A stretch of 64,000 bases of DNA, taken from NCBI GenBank assembly GCA_964425745.1, contig CAYRNW010000001.1, positions 186,001 through 250,000 of the forward strand, written 5' to 3'. The position numbers were made by a program, and so were the translations under genes. The notes below the pieces were generated by a model. The model searched no databases and was not told the origin of the DNA. It saw only the letters and a program-made list of their open reading frames with translations. Source of the DNA: CALCNS01 sp964425745 (GTDB taxonomy: Bacteria; Bacillota; JAAYKD01). Shown here piece by piece: positions 1 through 8,560 of this stretch (its first letter is position 1; each line of letters opens with the position of its first letter).

Positions 1-222
1 CGCTAAGATATGAGCTAATGTTGTCTTCCCAAGGCCGGGAGGCCCATAGAGTAAAACGTGGTCTAAGGCTTCATGTCGCTGCACAGCCGCTTGCACAAAG
101 ACCTTAAGATTTTCTTTTGCTTTGATTTGGCCGATATACTCTTTGAGATACCGGGGGCGAAGGGATAGTTCCATTAGATCCTCTTCGGGAAGAGAATCCA
201 CTGTGATTAAACGATCATCCAT
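1..222 (-). CDS. ruvB: Holliday junction branch-migration ATPase RuvB, N-terminal part (cut by window edge)
   Basis: RuvB is the hexameric AAA+ motor that drives branch migration of Holliday junctions with RuvA. Only the first 74 residues are in the window; the gene runs off the left edge. The fragment shows the usual acidic N-terminus, the LRPRYLKEYIGQ segment and a Walker A motif GPPGLGKT near residue 61. Two ATGs are possible, at 228 and 222. I chose 222 because the GAGGTG ribosome binding site lies 7 bases before it but only 1 base before the other. It follows ruvA closely as the last visible gene of the ruvC-ruvA-ruvB set. Confidence 0.95.
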   Translation of the reverse strand, partial: MDDRLITVDSLPEEDLMELSLRPRYLKEYIGQIKAKENLKVFVQAAVQRHEALDHVLLYGPPGLGKTTLAHILA

Positions 223-241
223 GTCCATTCACCTCAATTTC

Positions 242-856
242 TCAAATTCGTAGGAGCATTTGCAGTGCATCTTTGATAAGAACTTCAACTTTCGCATCCG
301 GATGGCGCTCAACTGCGAGTCGGACTTGTTTGGTGGCCTCACGCAAGTCATATCCTAATACCAATAAAGCTTCGATTGCTTGATTGGTGGCACTGTTCGG
401 GTCGCTCGGTAAGGGTTGTCCCTTTAACTCAATGTCATGACTACTCCACTCAAGACCACTGACCTTGCTTTTTAGTTCTAAAATCATCCGTTGAGCAGTT
501 TTTATACCAATACCCGGTATTTTCTTTAAAGAAGCCACATCTTCTTGCAACAACCACTGACTGATTAACGATGGTGATGCAAACGAAATCATATTTAAGC
601 CATTTTTGGGACCGATTCCTGAGACTGAGATTAACAATTGAAAGATTTCTACTTCTTCGGCAGTTAGAAACCCATAAATGGCAGAACCATCTTCTTTTTG
701 ATGAAAATAGGTATGAAAATGGATCTTCTCTTCAATTTTCAGATGCTGATACGCATCGGAGATGGGGACAAATACTCGCATGCCAAATCCATATAAATCC
801 ACCACACAAACACCCGGTTGCGAACGTGCAAGTACTCCCTCAAGATAAGCTAGCAT
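242..856 (-). CDS. ruvA: Holliday junction DNA helicase subunit RuvA
   Basis: RuvA binds the four-way junction and loads RuvB. The 204-residue length is normal. The N-terminal OB-fold (MLAYLEGVL..., about residues 1-62) is followed by two helix-hairpin-helix motifs, SGIGPKNGLNMIS and PGIGIKTAQRMI, which contact DNA. The C-terminal three-helix domain that touches RuvB ends at residue 204. The start lies 1 base after the ruvC stop, with its ribosome binding site inside the end of ruvC, so the two are probably translationally coupled. Confidence 0.97.
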   Translation of the reverse strand: MLAYLEGVLARSQPGVCVVDLYGFGMRVFVPISDAYQHLKIEEKIHFHTYFHQKEDGSAIYGFLTAEEVEIFQLLISVSGIGPKNGLNMISFASPSLISQWLLQEDVASLKKIPGIGIKTAQRMILELKSKVSGLEWSSHDIELKGQPLPSDPNSATNQAIEALLVLGYDLREATKQVRLAVERHPDAKVEVLIKDALQMLLRI

Positions 857-857
857 A

Positions 858-1364
858 TCAATTCCTCCCGTGCGTTTGTTCCTGCAAGGATTTCATCCTT
901 CTTGACTGCATATGACAAATTGCAATTGCCAACGCATCTGCTGTATCATCCGGTTTTGGAATTTCTGGCAATCCCAATAAGACTTTGACCATTTGTTGAA
1001 CCTGTTTCTTTTCGGCTCTTCCGTACCCCGTTACAGCCAATTTCACTTCCATGGGTTTGTATTCCATGAGTTTGAGGTTTTTTTGCTGTGCTGCAAGCAA
1101 AATGACCCCTCTAGCCTGCCCTACGACTAAAGCCGTAGTAACATTTCGACTAAAGAACAATTCTTCTACACCGATTTCGGTAGGCTGGTATTGCTCAATA
1201 ATCTCGGTGACTTGCTTATGGATAGCCTCCAACCGAGATGATGTATCCCAATTGGGAGGAGTGATGATACTGCCATAAGCAACTGCTTTCATGTGAGCAT
1301 CTGAGCCCGACAGAATCGCATAGCCGGTGGTAGCTAGGCCGGGGTCGATTCCTAAAATGATCAT
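858..1364 (-). CDS. ruvC: Crossover junction endodeoxyribonuclease RuvC
   Basis: RuvC is the Mg-dependent dimeric resolvase that cuts Holliday junctions. All four acidic catalytic positions of the RNase H-like fold can be seen: D7 in GIDPG, E67 in GVEELFF, and D140 and D143 in KPDDTADA. The 168-residue length is normal. It lies 12 bases after yebC, continuing the common Gram-positive order yebC-ruvC-ruvA-ruvB. The short basic tail after residue 153 is typical of the family. Confidence 0.97.
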   Translation of the reverse strand: MIILGIDPGLATTGYAILSGSDAHMKAVAYGSIITPPNWDTSSRLEAIHKQVTEIIEQYQPTEIGVEELFFSRNVTTALVVGQARGVILLAAQQKNLKLMEYKPMEVKLAVTGYGRAEKKQVQQMVKVLLGLPEIPKPDDTADALAIAICHMQSRRMKSLQEQTHGRN

Positions 1365-1376
1365 AACGATACCTCG

Positions 1377-2120
1377 TTACTCGTCATCCTCTTCGTCTTC
1401 ATAATCTGCATTATCATATACATTCTGAACGTCCTCATTTTCGTTTAAGAAAGATAAGAGTTTCTTAAGCTTTACTAAATTCTCATCTTCGACTTGAACT
1501 TTATTGTTAGGAATATTGCTGATTTCCGCCATAAGGAATTCGAATTTGTTTGACAAAGTGTCTTTAACTGTTTCAAAATCGGCTGGGGTAGTATAAATCT
1601 CAAAGACATCCTCTTTAATCCGCAAATCCTCACCACCGGCTTCCAAAACAAGCATCAGCATTTCATCTTCCTCGACAGGGTATTCTTCACGATCGATAAT
1701 CAATAACCCTTTACGTTCAAACATCCAATTAACACTGTTGGTTTCTCCTAAATTGCCACCGTATTTGTCAAAAATATGCCGAATATCTCCAGCCGTGCGG
1801 TTTCGATTGTCGGTAATCACTTCCACCATAATCGCTACACCGCCAGGACCATATCCCTCATAGGTCAATTCTTCGTAATTGACTCCCTCTAATTGACCAC
1901 TGCCACGTAAGATTGCACGAGAAATATTTTCGTTTGGCATATTACTTTCTTTGGCTTTGGCTATTAATGTTTTTAACTTGATGTTGTAATCCGGATTCGA
2001 TCCGTTATTGCGAACCGCAACGATGATTTCTTTGGAAATACGAGCAAAAACTTGCCCCCGAACTGCATCGACTTTCCCTTTTGCACGCTTGATGGTAGCC
2101 CATTTAGAGTGACCTGACAT
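1377..2120 (-). CDS. YebC/PmpR family protein (TACO1-like)
   Basis: This 247-residue protein begins with the family signature MSGHSKWATIKRAKGKVDA and has the three-domain YebC layout with an acidic C-terminal tail (DADYEDEEDDE-like). Family members have been described as transcriptional regulators and, more recently, as translation factors that help ribosomes stalled at proline stretches. Which role applies here cannot be told from sequence. Its place directly upstream of ruvC is conserved in many bacteria. The ribosome binding site is a strong GAAAGGGTTG-type sequence. Confidence 0.93.
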   Translation of the reverse strand: MSGHSKWATIKRAKGKVDAVRGQVFARISKEIIVAVRNNGSNPDYNIKLKTLIAKAKESNMPNENISRAILRGSGQLEGVNYEELTYEGYGPGGVAIMVEVITDNRNRTAGDIRHIFDKYGGNLGETNSVNWMFERKGLLIIDREEYPVEEDEMLMLVLEAGGEDLRIKEDVFEIYTTPADFETVKDTLSNKFEFLMAEISNIPNNKVQVEDENLVKLKKLLSFLNENEDVQNVYDNADYEDEEDDE

Positions 2121-2148
2121 AATAACAACCCTTTCTCATTCTTTAGAA

Positions 2149-2499
2149 TCAAATTTCTTCTGAATACCAAGTAGCCAAACGAATTGGTTCTGAGATAATC
2201 TGCTGTATTTCGTTGAGCAGGTTTGCGATTTTCATTTCTAAATCAATATATTCGCGACACAACGGATGATTACTCAAAACTTGAGCTAGTTTCTGAATCT
2301 CCTCTACTTGTGTTGGAGACGGAGAATGGCCTGATTGATATAAAGAAGCTAATGCTTTTTGCTTTGAAAAAAAGTCATCCATCATGTTTTTGGCTGCTTC
2401 TTGGTTACGAATTCTCATTTTTAACTGTCTTAATCTTTGGATGTCGGCATGCATGGAGATCGCTTCTGCCAGTTGATTTGCGATTTCATATGGATTCAA
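2149..2499 (-). CDS. YlbF/YmcA family protein
   Basis: This 116-residue all-helical protein resembles the YlbF/YmcA (Com_YlbF) family. In Bacillus its members form a complex that assists RNase Y-dependent mRNA processing and affects competence and biofilm control. The heptad-rich segment NQEAAKNMMDDFFSKQKAL and the NHPLCREYIDLEMKIANLLNEI segment match the family pattern. The start is a TTG preceded by AAGGAAG at good spacing. An rny gene is present elsewhere in the window (22485-24041), so a functional partner exists. The next gene, yebC, follows after 28 bases. Confidence 0.8.
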   Translation of the reverse strand: MNPYEIANQLAEAISMHADIQRLRQLKMRIRNQEAAKNMMDDFFSKQKALASLYQSGHSPSPTQVEEIQKLAQVLSNHPLCREYIDLEMKIANLLNEIQQIISEPIRLATWYSEEI

Positions 2500-2604
2500 A
2501 TCATCACTTCCTTGCTAGAATACAAAATTCATCTTGTTTATTTCTCTATAGAATGCCGTTTTCCCTCCTATCGGCTTTTGATAGAATTGGTCATATTCAT
2601 AAAA

Positions 2605-2666
2605 TTGAAATTTGTTTTTTTTTATAGCTGTGGTATAATAAGCAAGATGATTTTCCAAAGGAGGGA
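2605..2666 (+). promoter_or_regulatory. Extended -10 promoter and ribosome binding site of the PBP gene
   Basis: TGGTATAAT at 2631-2639 is a full extended -10 element (TGnTATAAT). No -35 stands at normal spacing; a TTGAAA at 2605 is too far upstream (23-base spacer). AAAGGAGGG at 2657-2665 is a strong ribosome binding site for the ATG at 2673. Confidence 0.6.
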
Positions 2667-2672
2667 AAAAGG

Positions 2673-4973
2673 ATGAACCTTATAGGAAAAAAGAAAGCAT
2701 CTGCGTCAGAAAATACGAAAAAGAAAAAGAAGACCGAAGCGATGAGTCTTTGGTATAAAATCTTAATTGGTGCTCTCTTAAGCGTTTGTATCATTGGAGG
2801 AATTGGGTTGGGCTGGGCATATTCAGTGTTACAAGACCTTCCCGACTTGAACCCCAATCTACTGGCCAACCCTGCAGCAGCCTCAACGATTTATGACAAG
2901 AATGGTGAGGTTCTGCTTTCGATGTTCCTCGAAGAGGATTATCGTCTACCTGTGGAATTCAATGAAATTTCTCCTTGGGTAAAGAAAGCAATTGTTGTTT
3001 CAGAAGATAAGGGCTTTTATGATCACAATGGAATCAATGTTAAAGGCACAATTCGAGCAATCACATCATTGGGTAAAGCCGGTGGGGGAAGTTCGATTAC
3101 GCAGCAATTAGCACGAAATGTATATCTAACATTAGATGTAAGCCTTGCCAGAAAGTTAAGGGAAATGGCCTTAGCCTTACAACTGGAAAAGCTTTATAGT
3201 AAAGATGAGATTTTGGGCTATTACTTAAATCAAATCTTTTTTGGTCACTGGGCTCAAGGGGTACAAGCAGGGGCGCAAATGTATTTCGGTAAAGACGCTA
3301 AAGATTTAAACTTAGCTGAATCTTCGATGCTAGTTGCAATCATACCCTCCCCTAACACCTACTCTCCTTATATCGATTTTGAAACTTCAACCTATATGCA
3401 ACATCTAATGCTTGATCTCATGGTTGAAGAAGGCGCAATTACTTTGGAAGAGTCCGAAGAAGCGAAACTATTTGAGATTAGCTTAGTCGGTTTAGATGTC
3501 GCTCGAACTGCTTCTTTTACGTCGAACTATTTTGCTGATTACGTTTTAGATCAGTTACCAGAATTATTAACACCCTATTATGGATCTCAAGAAATTGCTG
3601 AAAAAGCAATTACCAGCTTTGGGTTAGAGATTCACACCACATTGGATCCGGTGGCTCAAGCATCGGTAGAAAAAGCAATTCATGATCAATTGGAGAAATA
3701 CCAAGATCGCAATGAAGATGGTCAATATGACCGTCAAGCTGCCGCTGTTGTCATTCAACCTGAAACCGGGTATATTGTTGCATTAGCAGGTGGTCGAGAG
3801 TACCCAGAGAATACTACCGGTGCATGGAATCGTGCAACAGATTCGTTAAGGCAGCCCGGATCATCGATAAAGCCGCTGATTGATTATGCCCCTGGAATCG
3901 CTGCCCGTTACATAACTGCAGCCACTGTTTTTGATGATGTTCCAACTCCCTATGAAACAAACTCTGAGGAAGATTGGGAGCCTACGAATTTTGATGACGC
4001 CTACTTTGGACTGATTAATGTAAGAGAAGCCTTAGCTCGATCTCAAAATATTCCTGCTATTAAAACGATGGAATTGGTTGGCGTCGACGAATGTATTTCT
4101 TTTGCACGAAATTTAGGACTCACAAGCATCGGCGAAGAAGACCGAAATCTTTCAGCAGCCATTGGTGGTTTAACCTATGGCGTAAGCCCCTTAGATATGA
4201 CAGTAGCCTATGCCACCTTTGCTAATCAAGGGGTTCGTACCAATCCCGTTGTTGTAACGAAGGTCGTCGATAAATACGGAGTCACAATTTATGAGAACCG
4301 TCCCTATAAAACCATTGTTTTTGATGAGCAAACTGCATATGTTATGACAGATTTATTAAAAACTGTGGTTTCACTTCCTTACGGAACCGGTCGACTCGCT
4401 CGAATCGGAGAAAGACCCGTTGCTGCCAAATCGGGTACAACCGATGATTTTTATGATTTATGGTTTTGTGGTTACACAAAAGACTATGCAGCCACTGTAT
4501 GGATTGGACACGATCAGGTAAAAGAAATGTATGATTTATATGGAACAGGCATAGCACCCAAAGTTTGGCAACAGTTCATGGCCGAGCTTCACGAAGGATT
4601 ACCAATTCGTGACTGGGAAGTTCCGAAAAACATAGAGTTTGTTGAGGTGTGTCGATTATCTGGACTTAGGCCTTCGGCCAATTGTCCGGCAGATACTCGA
4701 GTGAATGAAATTTTTATTACTGGCACAGCACCTGCCTTAACAGAGGTCTGCTCAACGCATGTGCTGGCAGAAATCGATACCCGTAATGGCCAGTTAGCGA
4801 CTCCAGATACACCAAATGCATATGTGGCTCAGCAGCTCTTCATTCGTAGACCGGAGCCTTTACCAGATCCTCTTCCCTACGGAAATTCTCCTCCCGATGC
4901 CAAATATGAAATCCCCAAAGTCTTTTCATCTTTAGGTGCCGATACTCCAGCTCCACCACCCACAACTCCTTAA
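2673..4973 (+). CDS. Bifunctional class A penicillin-binding protein (PBP1A type)
   Basis: This enzyme polymerises lipid II (glycosyltransferase GT51) and cross-links peptidoglycan (transpeptidase) outside the cell. A basic cytoplasmic tail (KKKK) is followed by one membrane anchor at about residues 27-50. The GT51 domain has EDKGFYDHNG (catalytic E111) and GGSSITQQLARN. The transpeptidase domain has the SxxK motif at S397-K400 (PGSSIKP), SQN at 457-459 and KSGTT at 586-590. The proline-rich tail (PAPPPTTP) is common in clostridial PBP1. The 766-residue protein appears intact. It is transcribed alone, divergently from the ylbF-yebC-ruv genes, and ends in a clear terminator. Confidence 0.95.
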   Translation: MNLIGKKKASASENTKKKKKTEAMSLWYKILIGALLSVCIIGGIGLGWAYSVLQDLPDLNPNLLANPAAASTIYDKNGEVLLSMFLEEDYRLPVEFNEISPWVKKAIVVSEDKGFYDHNGINVKGTIRAITSLGKAGGGSSITQQLARNVYLTLDVSLARKLREMALALQLEKLYSKDEILGYYLNQIFFGHWAQGVQAGAQMYFGKDAKDLNLAESSMLVAIIPSPNTYSPYIDFETSTYMQHLMLDLMVEEGAITLEESEEAKLFEISLVGLDVARTASFTSNYFADYVLDQLPELLTPYYGSQEIAEKAITSFGLEIHTTLDPVAQASVEKAIHDQLEKYQDRNEDGQYDRQAAAVVIQPETGYIVALAGGREYPENTTGAWNRATDSLRQPGSSIKPLIDYAPGIAARYITAATVFDDVPTPYETNSEEDWEPTNFDDAYFGLINVREALARSQNIPAIKTMELVGVDECISFARNLGLTSIGEEDRNLSAAIGGLTYGVSPLDMTVAYATFANQGVRTNPVVVTKVVDKYGVTIYENRPYKTIVFDEQTAYVMTDLLKTVVSLPYGTGRLARIGERPVAAKSGTTDDFYDLWFCGYTKDYAATVWIGHDQVKEMYDLYGTGIAPKVWQQFMAELHEGLPIRDWEVPKNIEFVEVCRLSGLRPSANCPADTRVNEIFITGTAPALTEVCSTHVLAEIDTRNGQLATPDTPNAYVAQQLFIRRPEPLPDPLPYGNSPPDAKYEIPKVFSSLGADTPAPPPTTP

Positions 4974-4979
4974 TTTTTA

Positions 4980-5025
4980 GACACGCACAACCGCGAGAAA
5001 TTCTTCGCTTCGTGCGTGTCTTTTT
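4980..5025 (+). terminator. Rho-independent terminator after the PBP gene
   Basis: The arm GACACGCAC (4980-4988) pairs with GTGCGTGTC (5012-5020) and is followed by TTTTT. A smaller internal GCGA-GAA/TTC-TCGC pairing extends the stem. Confidence 0.9.
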
Positions 5026-5064
5026 GAAACCTTAAAAAAAATTCTTAAACGTTTCGCTGATGTA

Positions 5065-5129
5065 TGGACAATAGCGCTCATCTATTATATAATTCTTAAG
5101 GTTATGTTCCTAACTAAAAGCACGGGAGG
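5065..5129 (+). promoter_or_regulatory. Sigma-A type promoter and RBS of the uracil permease operon
   Basis: TGGACA at 5065-5070 (5 of 6 to the -35 consensus), a 17-base spacer and a perfect TATAAT at 5088-5093 form a strong promoter. GGGAGG at 5124-5129 is the ribosome binding site. The leader is only about 40 bases, too short for a PyrR-type attenuator, and I see no such structure. Confidence 0.85.
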
Positions 5130-5138
5130 TATTTTGAC

Positions 5139-6428
5139 ATGAAAAATTTAACCGGAAAGGATTATGCCCTCGGTATTCAACACTTGTTTGCAATGTTTGG
5201 TGCAACTGTGTTGGTCCCCTTATTGACGGGATTTAATCCTGCACTAGCCTTAGTCACGGCTGGAATTGGAACTCTTATTTTTCATTTCTGCACCAGTTTC
5301 CAAGTACCGGTATTCCTGGGTTCTTCTTTTGCCTTTATTGGCGCCGTAGCAACTGCTGCTGCCACAAAAGGAATTCCTTACGCTCAAGGTGGCATTATGG
5401 CAGCTGGCCTTGTTTATGTGGTATTATCCTTCATTATTCGTGCCATCGGTTCTGAAAAAGTAAAAAGCATGTTCCCGCCCGTCGTTACCGGACCGGTTAT
5501 TTTGGTCATTGGTATCAGCTTGGCGGGAATTGCTGTAAAAGACGCGTTGAATATTGCAACCTCAAGTGCTTTCCAAGTTTTTACGACGGTGGGTTTCACC
5601 TCTGACTCCCTCCTGAGTCTCTTCATTGCATTGTTTACGCTAATTGTTGTCATTGGCTTTTCCATATTCGCCAAAGGGTTCTTTAAATTAGTGCCGATCC
5701 TCATCGGAATTGGTAGTGGCTATCTCCTCTGTTTAGTTCTCCATTTTATGGGCATCTTTCAAATGGACTTCTCTGCCATACAATCTGCACCTTGGTTAAA
5801 TATCCCTTATGTCACTCCAGGCTTTTTCTCTCTACCAAAGTTCGACTGGGGTGTTATAATATCTATAGCACCGATTGCTTTAGTAACTTTTATGGAGCAC
5901 ATAGGGGATATCACCACAAACGGAACTGTAGTAGGGAAAAATTTCTTTGATAAACCTGGTCTACATAGAACTCTACTGGGAGATGGCTTAGCAACACTTA
6001 TGGCAGGTTTTTTTGGCGGCCCTGCCAACACAACCTATTCAGAGAATACCGGGGTTCTTGCGACTACCAAGAACTATAATCCAGCAATTCTACGTCTAGC
6101 TGCTATTTTTGCCATCCTTTTAGGATTTTTGGGAAAATTTGGAGCAACCCTACAAACGATTCCAGGTCCGGTCAAAGGCGGAGTAGAATTAGTGATTTTC
6201 GGTATGATTGCCAGTATTGGTATACGTTCTTTGGCCGAAGCCAATCTCGACTTCACAAATTCGCGCAATTTGATTATCGTCGCCTTAATACTCACACTAG
6301 GCCTTGGTATCGATGTGATCGGTGGCATTCCTCTTACCATAGGAAGTGCTCAAATTCGTTTTTCTGGTCTTTTCGTTGCTACTTTTGTCGGAGTTATTCT
6401 TAATGCGGTTTTACCGGAAAATGTTTAA
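5139..6428 (+). CDS. uraA: Uracil permease (NCS2 family)
   Basis: This is a polytopic membrane protein for uracil:proton symport. The 429-residue length and about 14 hydrophobic segments fit the UraA/PyrP group of the nucleobase-cation symporter 2 family. Family landmarks are the QH pair at residues 14-15 in the first helix, E253 in FMEHIGD and E302 in GGPANTTYSEN. These match the two glutamates that hold uracil in E. coli UraA. It is followed after 25 bases by upp, which converts imported uracil to UMP, so substrate assignment is firm. Confidence 0.93.
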   Translation: MKNLTGKDYALGIQHLFAMFGATVLVPLLTGFNPALALVTAGIGTLIFHFCTSFQVPVFLGSSFAFIGAVATAAATKGIPYAQGGIMAAGLVYVVLSFIIRAIGSEKVKSMFPPVVTGPVILVIGISLAGIAVKDALNIATSSAFQVFTTVGFTSDSLLSLFIALFTLIVVIGFSIFAKGFFKLVPILIGIGSGYLLCLVLHFMGIFQMDFSAIQSAPWLNIPYVTPGFFSLPKFDWGVIISIAPIALVTFMEHIGDITTNGTVVGKNFFDKPGLHRTLLGDGLATLMAGFFGGPANTTYSENTGVLATTKNYNPAILRLAAIFAILLGFLGKFGATLQTIPGPVKGGVELVIFGMIASIGIRSLAEANLDFTNSRNLIIVALILTLGLGIDVIGGIPLTIGSAQIRFSGLFVATFVGVILNAVLPENV

Positions 6429-6453
6429 TGTTTAAAGAAAGGATTTGATCTTC

Positions 6454-7086
6454 TTGTCAGCCACTACAATTTATGAAATGAACCATCCTCTAATTTGTCA
6501 CAAGATTTCAATGATGCGGGACCAAGCCACGCCGGTCAAGGAATTCAGAGAGCTGGTTCACGAGGTCTCTCTCTTGCTAGGGTACGAAGCAACCAGGGAC
6601 TTACCTTTAATTGAAAAGCCCGTTTCTACCCCTGTTGCTGAAACCATTGGCAAGTTTGTAGACAAGCAGGTAGCCTTAGTTCCCATTTTACGGGCAGGTT
6701 TAGGAATGGTGGATGCTATGATGAGTTTGATACCGGCTGCTAAGATTGGTCATATCGGTTTGTATCGTGATCATGACTCCTTAAAACCGGTCGAGTATTA
6801 TTGCAAATTGCCACCAGATATCGAGAATCGACATGTTTTGGTTTTGGATCCTATGCTCGCCACCGGTGGTAGCGCTTCTGAAGCGATTAGCATGATCAAA
6901 GCCCGAGGGGCAACTAAGATTAAATTGGTTTGTATCATTGCGGCTCCGGAGGGTATCGCTTGCTTGCAGAAAAACCACCCTGATGTTGAAATCGTTTGTG
7001 GGGCTATTGATGAACGCTTAAATGAGCACGGCTATATCGTTCCCGGTCTTGGAGATGCCGGAGATCGTCTTTACGGCACACTATAG
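6454..7086 (+). CDS. upp: Uracil phosphoribosyltransferase
   Basis: This cytoplasmic salvage enzyme converts uracil + PRPP to UMP + PPi. The PRPP-binding loop LDPMLATGGS lies at residues 131-140, and the C-terminal uracil-binding segment GDAGDRLYGT is present. I place the start at the TTG at 6454, giving 210 residues as usual for the family. An earlier in-frame TTG at 6445 sits 1 base from the AAAGAAAGGA ribosome binding site, which instead spaces well to 6454. It is the second gene of the uraA-upp operon and ends in a perfect hairpin. Confidence 0.95.
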   Translation: MSATTIYEMNHPLICHKISMMRDQATPVKEFRELVHEVSLLLGYEATRDLPLIEKPVSTPVAETIGKFVDKQVALVPILRAGLGMVDAMMSLIPAAKIGHIGLYRDHDSLKPVEYYCKLPPDIENRHVLVLDPMLATGGSASEAISMIKARGATKIKLVCIIAAPEGIACLQKNHPDVEIVCGAIDERLNEHGYIVPGLGDAGDRLYGTL

Positions 7087-7097
7087 AAATTCGCATA

Positions 7098-7144
7098 AAG
7101 AACCTCCATTTTTGGTTTCAACCAAAAATGGAGGTTCTTCTTTT
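7098..7144 (+). terminator. Strong terminator between convergent upp and the DUF401-like gene
   Basis: A perfect 20-bp inverted repeat (7098-7117 with 7120-7139) has a 2-base loop and is followed by CTTTT on the plus strand. It sits in the short gap between two convergent genes. The U-tract on the minus side is poor, so it probably serves mainly upp. Confidence 0.9.
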
Positions 7145-7162
7145 CTCTTAAGCAAATGTTAT

Positions 7163-8392
7163 TTATAGCAGTAAGAAGCGATATAAGTAGAACAAAGCAA
7201 AAGAAGCACCGGCTAGGATCGGCAAAAGTTTAATATTTTCTTTTGTCACATTCCCTACTCCACATCCTACATAGGAGTTACTTAAAATCTGACACAAATG
7301 AAGTGGCGAATAATAATAGCCAATAAAGGACCAGATATATATGAAAAAGACATAAAGTAATTTTTCCGTAGCTGTAATCGGAAGAGTTTGTACTAATGGC
7401 AATAGAATTCCTAAACTTACCATATTTAAGCCTGTCGATAAACCTAAAACAGTAGCAATGAGCATAATTACCAATAGAACGCTAAAACCGGAAACCGATA
7501 AAAACAAGTTCGAAAAAAGGGTCATAACTGAAGTTTGACTCTTAATAAGATTTTGCACGAAATAGACTCCCACCAGCATAAAAAGGGTGTGTAGGTTGAT
7601 TCCTTTGATGGCAGTTTTTAAGTAAGAGCTCTTCTCAGAGACTAAGAAGAAACTAAATCCGATGCTAATCAGTACTGAAAGCCACATTGGAAATCCAAAA
7701 ATAATATTGATTAAAACAATACCGTAGATTGGCGCAGAATATAAGGTTAAGTCTTTAAGTGCTTGTACAACTGAAGACTGTGAAACGGTTTTTTCATAAG
7801 AAACATTTTTGAGGTGGATCATATACGCTCCACCCACATAAAGAATTACCAGTGGAATGTTCAATGCAATCAACCGATAGATTCCAATTTCAGGCATGAT
7901 CGAATCGATAAGCAACATCGCAGATCCGAAGGGAACTACATACATTGCAACATGACGAAAGGTTAGATTGATGGTTGATATACGATTTGAAGAAATGTTT
8001 AGTTTCTTACCAATATTATTTACGAAAGGGACTGAAAGAAACGCCCCTCCTGGAACCGGTAACATCCCTAAAATGGCTGGTAAAAGCATCATTATAATTT
8101 TTGGATTGTGAATTAAAACTTCCAGACTACTTACGATACGTTGAAAAATTCCGTAATGACTTAAGACAGTTCCAAGAATTCCAATCATGATGACTGCCAA
8201 CATCGTACTTTGCACCGATGAGGTTGTAAATACACGTAGAAACGCATCCAAGACCTCTGGGGGTTTAATTCCTGCGAATAAACTCATCAATAAGCCAGTA
8301 ATGACCAATGCTCCACCAAAACCTATTTTCTTGATTCTGGTCAAGAATGGCATAAAAACGAATGCAGCGGCAATTCCCAATGCTTGATTCAT
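7163..8392 (-). CDS. DUF401-like polytopic membrane protein, possible transporter
   Basis: This is a 409-residue integral membrane protein with about 10 hydrophobic segments and few charges. The segment around residues 105-150 (LPVPGGAFLSVPFV...ISTINLTFRHVAMYVVPF) resembles the DUF401/TIGR00529 family of uncharacterised membrane proteins, distantly similar in layout to GntP/DcuC-type carboxylate carriers. That family link is from memory of the motif. Substrate is unknown. It is a single gene with a start at ATG 8392 after AAAGGGG, divergent from nothing and convergent with upp. Its neighbour hppA is closed off by a terminator, so it is not obviously part of the propionate cluster. Confidence 0.6.
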   Translation of the reverse strand: MNQALGIAAAFVFMPFLTRIKKIGFGGALVITGLLMSLFAGIKPPEVLDAFLRVFTTSSVQSTMLAVIMIGILGTVLSHYGIFQRIVSSLEVLIHNPKIIMMLLPAILGMLPVPGGAFLSVPFVNNIGKKLNISSNRISTINLTFRHVAMYVVPFGSAMLLIDSIMPEIGIYRLIALNIPLVILYVGGAYMIHLKNVSYEKTVSQSSVVQALKDLTLYSAPIYGIVLINIIFGFPMWLSVLISIGFSFFLVSEKSSYLKTAIKGINLHTLFMLVGVYFVQNLIKSQTSVMTLFSNLFLSVSGFSVLLVIMLIATVLGLSTGLNMVSLGILLPLVQTLPITATEKLLYVFFIYIWSFIGYYYSPLHLCQILSNSYVGCGVGNVTKENIKLLPILAGASFALFYLYRFLLL

Positions 8393-8515
8393 AAAAATTG
8401 TAACCCCTTTGTTTTTGGTAAATTTGATTCTACTTTTTTCAATGCCTGATCAGAGTTTCCCTTTATAGAATTATGGGGATATTGAAGTCAGATAGAAAAA
8501 AATCCATATTTTACC

Positions 8516-8548
8516 ATTAAAAAGAGCGGACTCCGAAGAGCCCGCTCT
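8516..8548 (-). terminator. Terminator of the kor-mut-mmd-hppA cluster
   Basis: On the minus strand AGAGCGG plus GAG (8548-8538) pairs around a short loop with CTC plus CCGCTCT (8533-8523) and is followed by TTTTTAA. It lies 12 bases after the hppA stop and closes the 12-kb cluster. Confidence 0.88.
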
Positions 8549-8560
8549 AATCATTGATTT

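Noticed and set aside
2597..2869. Minus-strand open frame of 90 codons at the PBP gene start
   Set aside because: It is antisense to the PBP promoter and N-terminal coding region, has no ribosome binding site, and its hydrophobic F-rich run is the complement of the lysine codons.
5026..5138. PyrR attenuator or riboswitch before the uracil permease
   Set aside because: The predicted transcript leader is only about 40 bases and has no antiterminator/terminator pair.
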